Shown here piece after piece: positions 10,231 to 18,306 of a stretch of 64,000 bases of DNA. The translations under genes were made by a program, and so were the position numbers. The stretch is from the NCBI GenBank assembly GCA_041394885.1, contig JAWKHI010000042.1:5710-69709 (forward strand), written 5' to 3'. The notes under the pieces were generated by a model, which was not told the origin of the DNA, searched no databases, and saw only the letters and a list, made by a program, of their open reading frames with translations. How positions within the stretch are numbered: the first letter of the stretch is position 1; each line of letters begins with the position of its first letter. This DNA comes from DSOI01 sp041394885. Its GTDB lineage: Bacteria; Acidobacteriota; Terriglobia; Bryobacterales; Bryobacteraceae.

Positions 10231-10368
10231 ATGCCCCCCTACCTTCGAATCGACGCACCCAAACCGACGCGCGGTACATTGTTCATGCGCACGTTCCTGC
10301 CATGGCAGTTGGTCCGCTTCGCGTGGATCAATCTGAAGATGTTCCGGATCATCGCGAAGAGCCACTGA
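10231..10368 (+). CDS. 45-residue small protein downstream of the SQR-like gene
   Basis: Begins 6 bases after the SQR stop, with GGAG 9 bases before its ATG. It starts MPPYLRIDAPKPT and has an amphipathic or membrane-associating second half (FLPWQLVRFAWINLKMFRII) ending KSH. Spacing and ribosome site suggest co-translation with the SQR-like gene; the Trp/Phe/Arg pattern suggests membrane surface association, perhaps a partner of the flavoprotein. I do not recognise a family. Chance occurrence remains possible because it is short. Confidence 0.5.
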   Translation: MPPYLRIDAPKPTRGTLFMRTFLPWQLVRFAWINLKMFRIIAKSH

Positions 10369-10423
10369 CCGCCGGCTCTGGGGCTTCGCACATTGGCAGC
10401 GGAATTGCAGTTTCACGGTCGAG

Positions 10424-11092
10424 ATGACTGACGCAATGATTCGCCGCCAAGTAGAGGACGAACTCGACCTGGAGCCGAGCCTGGATGCCGCGGGCATCGG
10501 CGTCGCCGTACACAGCGGCGTGGTGACCCTGTCGGGCCACGTTGCGAGCTTTGCGGAGTTTCAAAGCGCGCAACGGGCGGCGCTGCGAGTTGCAGCGGTT
10601 GGAGGCGTCGCCAACACGCTCGAAGTCCGCCTGAGCGGCGCCCAGCACCGCACCGACGAAGATATCGCGATCGACGCAGCGGCTGTGCTGCGCTCCAGTG
10701 CTCAAGTACCCGACGACCAGATCAAGGTCACCGTTCATGAGGGGCACGTGGTTTTGGAAGGCGAGGTGGACTGGCGCTACCAGGCGGAAGCCGCCGACAG
10801 ATTGGTTAGCCACTTGATCGGAGTGAAAGACGTGATCTGCCACATCTCGATCCGGCGGCGTGAGCCGAACGGATCGGTGAAGGATCAGGTGGAGGCGGCG
10901 CTGGCGCGGTCCGCTCTTTCGAACCCGAAAGCGGTGAAGGTGGAGACGCGAGCCGACCATGTTGTACTGCGAGGAACGCTGCCGGCGCGATGGGAAAGGG
11001 ACGAGGCGGAGCGAATCGCGTGGTCAGTGCGCGGCGTCTGTCACGTGGACAACAACCTTGGGGTGGTGACGCCGCGACGGGACGGCTTTTGA
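10424..11092 (+). CDS. triple BON-domain protein
   Basis: 222 residues containing three BON domains (about 5-70, 78-145, 148-216), each with the pattern of a helix, then G-V-V-T/V-L-x-G (GVVTLSGHV, GHVVLEGEVD, DHVVLRGTLP). BON domains bind phospholipid or act in osmotic/envelope protection (OsmY-like). No signal peptide is visible, so this one may be cytoplasmic, as in the soluble BON proteins of stress islands. The TGA stop lies inside the first of two palindromic A repeats. Confidence 0.85.
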   Translation: MTDAMIRRQVEDELDLEPSLDAAGIGVAVHSGVVTLSGHVASFAEFQSAQRAALRVAAVGGVANTLEVRLSGAQHRTDEDIAIDAAAVLRSSAQVPDDQIKVTVHEGHVVLEGEVDWRYQAEAADRLVSHLIGVKDVICHISIRRREPNGSVKDQVEAALARSALSNPKAVKVETRADHVVLRGTLPARWERDEAERIAWSVRGVCHVDNNLGVVTPRRDGF

Positions 11093-11243
11093 GAACTCGC
11101 CGGCACAACGGAGCTGGGGCGGCGATTCCTTTCCTACTTCTAGGGTGCCCCGCCCTGTGCCGGCTTTTGAGGACTCGCCGGCACAACGGAGCTGGGGCGG
11201 CGATTCCTTTCCTGCTTTTAGGGCGCCCCGCCCTGTGCCGGCT
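11090..11243. repeat. two tandem A-type palindromic repeat elements
   Basis: Two copies about 78 bases long (11090-11167 and 11168-11243), near-identical over most of their length. Each begins TGAGRACTCGCC and has outer arms GCCGGCACA and TGTGCCGGC and inner arms GGGGCG and CGCCCC, so each can fold into one long hairpin. The TGA of the BON gene is the first three bases of copy 1. They fill the gap between the convergent BON and cfa genes. A third copy lies at 22191-22274. The position and structure are like REP/BIME extragenic palindromes; a role as bidirectional terminator or mRNA stabiliser is inference. Confidence 0.8.
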
Positions 11244-11273
11244 AGCCAGTCTCTCAGAGCTGTTTCCAGATCG

Positions 11274-12410
11274 TCAGCAACCGTACATGTAGGCTCTGGT
11301 CATCGGCGCGACCGAGGCCCCCTTCCGGGCGAATAGCACCTGATGGAGCCCTAGACCGCCATCGTCAAAAGCGACCGCCGAGCCCGCCAGGTAGAGCTGC
11401 CAGGTCCGCCACGTCTCGGCGTCGGCGGCCTCGATGCAGGTCTCGCGATTACGGGCCAGCCGATCCACCCAGCAACGGCAGGTCAACGCGTAATGACGCC
11501 GCAGGTTTTCCACGTCCAGCGTTTCGAAACCGGCGCGCTCGGCAGCTTCAATCACGTCAGCCAGTTTCACGATACAGCCGCCGGGAAACACGCGCTGGGC
11601 GATGAACAACCCCTGCGCGTCGTGATGGGCTGACGCCGGCATCGTAATTCCGTGGTTGAGGAACATACCGTTGGGCGCGAGCATCGTGAACACCGAGCGG
11701 AAGTATTGCTCGAGCCGCGGCCGGCCGAGGTGCTCGAACATTCCCACCGACGCGATTTTGTCGAAGGGGCCGCGGACATCGCGGTAGTCGCAATCGGCGA
11801 CGGTTACTTTCGTTCCGAGCCCGGCGCCGGCGACGCTTTGCCGTGCGTAGGCGGCTTGGCTGGCGCTTAGGGTACACCCGGCGGCGCGAACGCCATAATG
11901 GCTGGCAGCGTGGATGAGCAAGGCACCCCACCCGCAGCCGATATCGAGGAAGCGGTCCCCGGGGGTGAGGAGCAGCTTGTGGCAAATGTGGTCGAGTTTG
12001 GCGAGCTGCGCATCTGCGAGAGAGAGGCCGGGTTGCCGGAAGTAGGCGCAGGAATAGACCATGTGCGCATCGAGAAAGCAGCGATAGAAATCGTTCGAAC
12101 GGTCATAGTGGAACCGGATATCGCGAGCGGCCCGGGCCCGGCTTCGCCAGAACTGACCCAAGCGCCACGGGGCCGCACGTCCAAGCGCCCTCATGCTTCG
12201 CGCACGCCAGGCGCGGTCGTGGGCAAAACGGCTGAGGAACCAGCGCACGGCCTCCACCAGGTCCCCTTTCACTTGAAGGCTGCCTTTGGTGAACGCCAGC
12301 GACGCCGAGTAGGGATCCGCCGAAGCGAGCCAGTCAGGAGGCAGGCCAACCGGTACGATCTCGAATGCCGCCGGAGTGGGGCGGCTGGCAGGCGCGACTA
12401 TAGCCGCCAT
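11274..12410 (-). CDS. cfa: cyclopropane-fatty-acyl-phospholipid synthase
   Basis: 378-residue SAM-dependent methyltransferase that adds a methylene bridge to unsaturated acyl chains of membrane phospholipids, usually in stationary or stressed cells. Visible are the substrate-entry motif HYDRSNDFYRCFLD, the SAM-binding loop LDIGCGWGALL near residue 160, ASVGMFEHLG, and FLNHGIT. It starts 3 bases after the end of ppsA and is the last gene of the Raf-like/ppsA/cfa operon. Confidence 0.9.
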   Translation of the reverse strand: MAAIVAPASRPTPAAFEIVPVGLPPDWLASADPYSASLAFTKGSLQVKGDLVEAVRWFLSRFAHDRAWRARSMRALGRAAPWRLGQFWRSRARAARDIRFHYDRSNDFYRCFLDAHMVYSCAYFRQPGLSLADAQLAKLDHICHKLLLTPGDRFLDIGCGWGALLIHAASHYGVRAAGCTLSASQAAYARQSVAGAGLGTKVTVADCDYRDVRGPFDKIASVGMFEHLGRPRLEQYFRSVFTMLAPNGMFLNHGITMPASAHHDAQGLFIAQRVFPGGCIVKLADVIEAAERAGFETLDVENLRRHYALTCRCWVDRLARNRETCIEAADAETWRTWQLYLAGSAVAFDDGGLGLHQVLFARKGASVAPMTRAYMYGC

Positions 12411-12413
12411 GGG

Positions 12414-14795
12414 TCACCTCCGCGCGAGAGCGGCGATCCGGAGCGCGGTCTGAACAGCCGTATCCGGATTGAGAGAAATCGAGTCGATACCGCGCTCCAC
12501 GAGCCATTCGGCGAATTCGGGGAAATCCGATGGGGCCTGGCCACAGATGCCGATCGGCTTGCCAGCGCGATGAGCGGACTGGATCGCCTGATCGATGAAT
12601 GCGCGCACGGCGGGATTGTTTTCATCAAACAGCGGAGCCACGATCGCAGAATCGCGATCCAATCCGAGGGTGAGTTGTGTAAGGTCGTTCGAGCCGATCG
12701 AGTAGCCATCAAACAGACGGAGGAACTCGCCGGCGAGGACCACGTTCGACGGTATTTCGCACATCATCCAGATCTCGAGGCCGTTGTCGCCACGGGTCAA
12801 TCCGTGAGCCGCCATCGAGTGGAGCACTTTGCGCCCTTCCTCGAGGGTCCGGCAGAAGGGAATCATCACTTGCACGTTGGTAAGGCCCATCTCGCCGCGC
12901 ACGCGGCGGAGCGCGGCGCATTCCAACGCAAAGCCATCCGCATAGGCGGGATGGTAGTACCGCGAGGCGCCGCGGAAGCCAATCATGGGGTTCTCTTCGA
13001 CTGGCTCGAATTCCCGGCCGCCGGTCAGTTGGGCGTACTCGTTCGTCTTGAAGTCACTGGTGCGAACCAGGACGGGCTTTGGGTAGAAGGCGGCGCCGAT
13101 CCGGGCCACACCTTCGCTGAGGCGGCGGACGAAGAACTCGCGCGGGTCTTCGTCGCCGATTCTTTCCGCGATCGTGCGCACGTCTTTGGGGTCCGCCAAG
13201 GCGGGATAACGAACCAGCGCCATCGGGTGAATGCCGACGTGGTTGTTGATGATGAACTCGATGCGTGCCAAGCCCACTCCCTGATTTGGGATGGCGGCGA
13301 AGCGGAACGCACGGCTGGGGTCGCCGACGGTGAGCTGAATCCGGGTTTGAGTTTCCGGGACTGACCGGGCATCCAACTCGTCCACGGAAAACGCGACGCG
13401 GCCCTCGTATACGCGCCCCTCCGAGCCCTCGGCGCAGCATACGGTAACGTCACCGACGCCGCTGAGCAGACGCGTCCCATCACCGGTTCCAACCACGCAG
13501 GGAATGCCAAACTCGCGGGAGACGATGGCCGCGTGCGCCGTGCGTCCGCCTTGATCGGTGACGATGGCCGCGACCTTCCGCATGGCGGGTTCCCAATCGG
13601 GGTCCGTGTTGACAGCCACAAGGACATCGTTGGGCTGCACGCTGCCAAGCCCGCCGAGGTCGCGGACGACGCGGACCGGACCGGAGCCGATCCGCTCACC
13701 CACCGCCTGCCCGGTAACGATGGCAGCGCCATGGGCGCCGGTGAGCCGGTAGCTACGGGCCACTGCCTGCGGCTGTTTGCGGGAATGGACGGTCTCCGGC
13801 CGCGCCTGCAGGATGAACAGCTCACCACTGATGCCGTCTTTGGCCCACTCGAGGTCCATCGGCTGATGCTTTCCGGCGAGGGCGGAGTAGTGTTCCTCGA
13901 CGATGCAAGCCCAGTCCCCAAGCGTTCGCACCTCAGGGTCTGAGAGGCAAAACCCGCGGCGCAAGTCCTCCGGGGTGGCTTCGCCGCGTGTGGACCTGGT
14001 GCCCTGGGCGTAAACGAGCCGCACCTGTTTCGAACCCAGGCGGCGGCCGACAATCGCCTCGGTTGGCTTGAACATGAGCCATTCGTCCGGCGTCACCACG
14101 CCCTGCACCACGAACTCGCCCAGGCCGTAAGCGCCGGTAATAGTCACGACGTCGCGGAATCCGGACTCGGTGTCGAGCGTGAAGATCACTCCGGAACTGG
14201 CAAGATCGGACCGGACCATCGGCATGACGCCGACCGAGAGCGCTACTTTCAACTGGGGAAACCCGAGCCGCGCCCGGTAGCTGATGGCGCGATCGGTATA
14301 GAGGGAAGCGAAACACTGGTGCACGGCACGGATGAGTTCGCCCGAACCTCGCACGTTCAGAAACGTTTCGGCGGCGCCGGCAAATGAAGCCTCCGGTAGG
14401 TCCTCGGCGGTGGCGGAGGATCGCACGGCAAGTTCGGCGTCGCGGCCGAAGCGGGAAGCCAAGCGCCGCTGTGCTTCGACGATGGCGCCGGCGAGTTCGG
14501 GCGGCAAAGGTGTTTCAAGCACGGCCGCCCGCGCCGCATGCCCGCGCGCGGCAAGCTGGCCTACGTTTTCCGGATCGAAGCCGGACAGGATCGATTGCAG
14601 GCGGCGCTCCAGGCCGTGCTCCTCGAGGAATCGCCGCCAAGCCGTCGAGGTGGTAGCGAAGCCGTCCAGCACACCAACCCCACGCGGTTTGAGAGCGCGG
14701 AACATCTCCCCCAACGACGCGTTCTTTCCGCCGACGCGCGCCACGTCCGCCATGGAGATGGCCTCGAAATCAAGAGTGAAACAGGGGTCGCTCAT
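12414..14795 (-). CDS. ppsA: phosphoenolpyruvate synthase
   Basis: 793 residues, the usual PEP synthase length. It converts pyruvate, ATP and water to PEP, AMP and phosphate for gluconeogenesis. N-terminal ATP-grasp-like pyruvate/phosphate dikinase domain begins DVARVGGKNASLGEMF; the central phosphohistidine is in GGRTAHAAIVSREFGIPCVV; the C-terminal TIM barrel ends with GSNDLTQLTLGLDRDS and ICGQAPSD. The start is the ATG before SDPCFTLDF, with CGGAG about 8 bases upstream; the open frame continues upstream only by chance. With the acsA/pdhA genes it suggests growth on acetate or pyruvate-level substrates. Confidence 0.95.
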   Translation of the reverse strand: MSDPCFTLDFEAISMADVARVGGKNASLGEMFRALKPRGVGVLDGFATTSTAWRRFLEEHGLERRLQSILSGFDPENVGQLAARGHAARAAVLETPLPPELAGAIVEAQRRLASRFGRDAELAVRSSATAEDLPEASFAGAAETFLNVRGSGELIRAVHQCFASLYTDRAISYRARLGFPQLKVALSVGVMPMVRSDLASSGVIFTLDTESGFRDVVTITGAYGLGEFVVQGVVTPDEWLMFKPTEAIVGRRLGSKQVRLVYAQGTRSTRGEATPEDLRRGFCLSDPEVRTLGDWACIVEEHYSALAGKHQPMDLEWAKDGISGELFILQARPETVHSRKQPQAVARSYRLTGAHGAAIVTGQAVGERIGSGPVRVVRDLGGLGSVQPNDVLVAVNTDPDWEPAMRKVAAIVTDQGGRTAHAAIVSREFGIPCVVGTGDGTRLLSGVGDVTVCCAEGSEGRVYEGRVAFSVDELDARSVPETQTRIQLTVGDPSRAFRFAAIPNQGVGLARIEFIINNHVGIHPMALVRYPALADPKDVRTIAERIGDEDPREFFVRRLSEGVARIGAAFYPKPVLVRTSDFKTNEYAQLTGGREFEPVEENPMIGFRGASRYYHPAYADGFALECAALRRVRGEMGLTNVQVMIPFCRTLEEGRKVLHSMAAHGLTRGDNGLEIWMMCEIPSNVVLAGEFLRLFDGYSIGSNDLTQLTLGLDRDSAIVAPLFDENNPAVRAFIDQAIQSAHRAGKPIGICGQAPSDFPEFAEWLVERGIDSISLNPDTAVQTALRIAALARR

Positions 14796-14821
14796 CGCGG
14801 AACTCCGATCGGAAGCAATCG

Positions 14822-15295
14822 CTATGCGTGTGTTGTTTCCGGCCTGCCGCACAGACCCATGAAGTGCGCCGAGCCGATGGCGTGAGACTCGATGGCCGGC
14901 AGAATCTGCTCTCGAGTGGCTCCCGAGGGCATGGCGAGACGATCGGCGTCGAGCGCGTAGAGCCGGAAGAAGTACCGATGCGCGGGCGACCCTTGCGGAG
15001 GACAAGGACCGCCATAGGCCTGCCGTCCGAAGCCGTTGCGGCCGACTTCGATCGGCGGAGTAGGGTGGAAGTCCTGGGGCAATTCGCTCACAGAACGAGG
15101 AATGTTCCACAGTATCCAATGGGCCCAAGGGCCTGTGGGCGCATCCGGGTCTTCCACGATCAATGCGAACGCCTGCGTACCGGCCGGGCAATCTTTCCAC
15201 GAGACAGGCGGCGAGACGTTGTCGCCTTCGCAGGTGTAGCGGCTGGGGATCTTGCCGCCTTCTTCCAAGCTGTTAACCGATAGTGTGAAGGACAT
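14822..15295 (-). CDS. YbhB/YbcL family Raf-kinase-inhibitor-like protein
   Basis: 157-residue PEBP-fold protein with the signatures SPPVSWKDCPAGTQAFALIV, EDPDAPTGPWAHWILWNIP and GPCPPQGSPAHRYFFRLYAL. The family binds anionic or phosphorylated ligands; its bacterial role is unclear, but it is often linked with stress. The start has AGGAGAA upstream. It is the first gene of the operon with ppsA (26-base gap) and cfa. Confidence 0.88.
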   Translation of the reverse strand: MSFTLSVNSLEEGGKIPSRYTCEGDNVSPPVSWKDCPAGTQAFALIVEDPDAPTGPWAHWILWNIPRSVSELPQDFHPTPPIEVGRNGFGRQAYGGPCPPQGSPAHRYFFRLYALDADRLAMPSGATREQILPAIESHAIGSAHFMGLCGRPETTHA

Positions 15296-15401
15296 TTGGC
15301 AATTTCTCCTTTTCACACCACAGTTATGCACGCCACCCTCCAAGAGCCGGTATGGCCTATGGGTGATCCCAATGGCAAGGCGCGTGCCTCTGAGAGTGGT
15401 G

Positions 15402-17009
15402 ATGCCAGTTCGGGCCGGGTCCTGCAGCTTCGTTGAGCGCATCCGCCGCCTCTCGCAGTGGGCGGTGCTCGAGGGAACTCCAGAGGTGAAACAGACGCAC
15501 ATCTCGGTTGTGCTGATAGGCCGTGACCACGTGTTGAAGCTGAAGAAGCCGGTGGACCTGGGATTTCTGGATTACACGACCATGGAGAAAAGGCGCCGCG
15601 CCTGCAGCGACGAGGTCCGGCTGAACCGGCGTTTGTGCCCATCGGTCTACCTGGGCGTGAGGGCGATCGTAGACGACGGCAGCGGGATCCGGCTCATCGA
15701 GGAACCTGGGGCAAACGCCAACATACTCGACTATGGCGTCTGGATGAAGCGACTGCCCGAAGAAGGAATGTTGGAACGGCTGGTGGCGGAGGGGTCCGTG
15801 ACGCACCGGTGCATCCGCGCCATCGCCGGCCGTCTGGCCGAGTTTCACAAGACCGCGCGGCGCGAAGCGGACGTGCTGCGATGGGGCCTGCCTGACGCGA
15901 TTGCCTGGAACTGGCGAGAGAACTTCGAACAGACGGAACGCTTTGTGGGAAGGACGATCGATCGCGGCGTTCGTGACGCGATTCGATCCTGGGTGGAAGG
16001 CTGGATGGCGGCGAACCGGGACTTGCTTCTCGAACGTGTGAGCAAGGGCTGCGTGGTGGACGGACATGGCGATGTTCGCTGTGAGAGCATCTGCATCGGC
16101 GAGGACATCTACATTTTTGACTGCGTGGAGTTCAACGACCGGTTCCGTTGTGGGGACGTGTCGAGCGAGACGGCCTTTCTGGCGGCCGATCTGGATTCGC
16201 GCGGCCGTCCTGACCTCGGGTACTTCTTCACCAGAGAATACGAGGCTCTCTCCGGGGACGGGGAATTGTGGAAGTTGCTGCCGTTCTACCGGTGCTATCG
16301 TGCGTTCGTGCGGGGGAAGGTGTCGTGTTTCGTATCCGCGGATGAGGCTTTCCCCGCAGCCCGGCGCGAGGCTGCCTCGCGGCGCGCCGCACGCCACTTC
16401 GATCTCGCGCGGCGATATGCGTCGCCGTTACAGAGCCGTGTATTGATGGCCGTAGGCGGGCTTTCCGGCACCGGGAAAACGAGTCTCGCGCGTGCCGTGG
16501 CAGGCGAGTTGGGGCTGGAGGCGGTGTCGAGCGACAGCGTACGGCACGAACTGTTCGGCGAGGAAAAAGCACCGGCGGCATTCGGCACGGGAGTTTATGG
16601 CGACGAATGCACGGCCAGGACGTACAGGGAAATGATCAGCCGCGCGCGCAGGTTGTTGCAACAAGGGCGCGGGGTGGTGCTGGACGCCACCTTCCTGCAA
16701 CCTGAGTTTCGGCGTCTGGCCATGGCGGCCGCGGCGGACGAGGGGGCGCTCTGGCGATTCGTCGAGTGCAGGCTGGACGCAGCCACCGTGCGCCGCCGCA
16801 TGGCGGAGCGTGCCACACAAGGCGACAGCGAATCCGATGCCACTTTTGAAATCCATCAGCGGCAGCGCGAACTCGCCGGGAGTGGGTCCGCATCCGGCGA
16901 TGGCGGCGACCATTCGATGGTGGCGGATACGGGGGGCGAGCTATGGCAATACGCGCACCGTGTGTCGGACTGGCTGCGCCAGCGAACGGATAGATTCGCC
17001 GTCAGTTGA
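15402..17009 (+). CDS. aminoglycoside-phosphotransferase-like/AAA kinase fusion
   Basis: About 535 residues. Residues 25-330 form an APH-fold kinase (VLKLKKPVDLGFLDYTT, then GHGDVRCESI near residue 222 and IFDCVEFNDRF). Residues 345-530 form a P-loop kinase of the AAA_33/zeta-toxin kind, with Walker A GGLSGTGKTS and the helix DATFLQPEFRRLA. Natural substrates of this fused family are unknown; it is common in proteobacterial and acidobacterial stress loci. An alternative in-frame ATG lies at 15372. It is divergent from the Raf-like/ppsA operon, and the last 8 bases overlap the convergent DUF2961 gene. Confidence 0.8.
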   Translation: MPVRAGSCSFVERIRRLSQWAVLEGTPEVKQTHISVVLIGRDHVLKLKKPVDLGFLDYTTMEKRRRACSDEVRLNRRLCPSVYLGVRAIVDDGSGIRLIEEPGANANILDYGVWMKRLPEEGMLERLVAEGSVTHRCIRAIAGRLAEFHKTARREADVLRWGLPDAIAWNWRENFEQTERFVGRTIDRGVRDAIRSWVEGWMAANRDLLLERVSKGCVVDGHGDVRCESICIGEDIYIFDCVEFNDRFRCGDVSSETAFLAADLDSRGRPDLGYFFTREYEALSGDGELWKLLPFYRCYRAFVRGKVSCFVSADEAFPAARREAASRRAARHFDLARRYASPLQSRVLMAVGGLSGTGKTSLARAVAGELGLEAVSSDSVRHELFGEEKAPAAFGTGVYGDECTARTYREMISRARRLLQQGRGVVLDATFLQPEFRRLAMAAAADEGALWRFVECRLDAATVRRRMAERATQGDSESDATFEIHQRQRELAGSGSASGDGGDHSMVADTGGELWQYAHRVSDWLRQRTDRFAVS

Positions 17010-18156
17010 CGGCCAACTCGTGCCGCGAGGGTAACTCTGGAAAAGCGGCGTGTGGTTCGACTTGATACCAGATCGCCACCGAGGCAATGTCGTCCATCAA
17101 GGGTAGATACTTGCGCCGCCCGGCTTGCCAACCCAGAGCCTGGATCGTAACTTTCAGGTCGCTGCCGAAGCGAACCGGGTCGGCGATATGCCACCGATAG
17201 AGCCCGAACCTCTGCTGGGACTGGTAGAGGCCGTCGGGCCGGATCACCTGAATCAAGCCGGAGTATGGGGTGGTGAACGTCTCATATTCCTTCTTCTCCT
17301 TGTTCTCGAAGTTATAGGATCCGCAAAAATAGTCTTCGGTTCCGGTGCCGGCAATGGTGGGAAACTGCTTGTCGCCGTCGAGGAAGAACTTGATCTCGCC
17401 TTCGCCCCACCATCCGTTGCTGTGGACGCCCCAGGCCATGTAGGTGCCCACGTAGTGCCCTTTGCCCTTCACGCCGTCGGCGATGGTGTAGACGTGCTTG
17501 AACGGAAGCGGATTGGTCCGCCGGAACTGGGCATGAAAGTAGGCGGCGTCTTGCGGCACGGGCGCTTCGGTGTAGTCGATTTGGTAGTAGATCCTCATCG
17601 GATTTTCGTCGAGGTTCTCGAGAGTCAAACGGGCTCGCTTGCGGAACGGCATCGGCCAGTAGGAATTGAAGGCGCTTCCCGGGTTTACGCACACGGCCTG
17701 GGACGTAATGGGCGCATACTTACCCCAGCCCATCCCAAAGAAGTCACCCACCGGCACCTCCACCGACGGCGCGACCTCGCCATCCCAGTACATCCGCAGA
17801 ATCGAGAAGCGCCAATTGCCCGTGGGCGTCATCCAGATGTGTTGGATCGCGCCTTGCGTCCGGATGTCGGCAAGGGTGAAGGTCTTGCCTGGCTCGATCA
17901 CCACGAACGGATTCACTTTCCAGCCCTGCCCGAGTTCCGATGCGGCGGCGGAGGCGGAACCCTCCGCCGCCATCGCACCTTTACCCTTCTCGCCGGTGAA
18001 GTTTTCGGGACTGATGGAGCGGGTCCTTGCCTTGGCCACGCGATAGAGGTTCTCGAGGCTGGAGGTCAGTCCAGTGAAGCCTCCTTCCTGAGCGAAAAGC
18101 GGCGGCGCCCATCCAACCATGGCCAGAATCAGCAGTAGGGGCAAAGTCCTCGTCAT
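17002..18156 (-). CDS. secreted DUF2961 (GH172-like) protein
   Basis: 384 residues with a Sec signal peptide (MTRTLPLLLILAMVGWAP, cleavage near residue 22). The DUF2961 fold includes IRTQGAIQHIWMTPTGNW, VPVGDFFGMGWGKY, YYQIDYTEAPV and the diagnostic GTGTEDYF. Some DUF2961 proteins are glycoside hydrolases of family GH172 acting on furanose oligosaccharides; which sugar is used here is unknown. AGGAGACAGGAAG precedes the ATG. It is divergent from the enolase-superfamily operon with a 150-base shared promoter region. Confidence 0.85.
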   Translation of the reverse strand: MTRTLPLLLILAMVGWAPPLFAQEGGFTGLTSSLENLYRVAKARTRSISPENFTGEKGKGAMAAEGSASAAASELGQGWKVNPFVVIEPGKTFTLADIRTQGAIQHIWMTPTGNWRFSILRMYWDGEVAPSVEVPVGDFFGMGWGKYAPITSQAVCVNPGSAFNSYWPMPFRKRARLTLENLDENPMRIYYQIDYTEAPVPQDAAYFHAQFRRTNPLPFKHVYTIADGVKGKGHYVGTYMAWGVHSNGWWGEGEIKFFLDGDKQFPTIAGTGTEDYFCGSYNFENKEKKEYETFTTPYSGLIQVIRPDGLYQSQQRFGLYRWHIADPVRFGSDLKVTIQALGWQAGRRKYLPLMDDIASVAIWYQVEPHAAFPELPSRHELAVN

Positions 18157-18273
18157 TCTTCCTGTCTCCTTTCGGCTCGTTCGCCGAGCCGCCACGATCC
18201 ACGCGGCAAGCGGAGCCCGGCGTGTCATCGAAAAAAGCTTGCAATTTTCCTTCCCCCGCGGAGGCTACTGCTA

Positions 18274-18279
18274 TATACT
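18274..18279 (+). promoter_or_regulatory. -10-like box for the enolase/ThuA/Gfo operon
   Basis: TATACT matches the -10 consensus and would start transcription near 18286, leaving about 20 bases of leader containing AAGGAG before the ATG at 18307. No clear -35 at standard spacing is seen. The same hexamer precedes other starts in this window. Confidence 0.45.
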
Positions 18280-18306
18280 GGGGCCAAATCATACAAGGAG
18301 ATCCGA

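Noticed and set aside
15402..17009. Aminoglycoside resistance gene
   Set aside because: The APH-fold part belongs to the APH/AAA-kinase fusion family of unknown substrate; nothing supports antibiotic modification.
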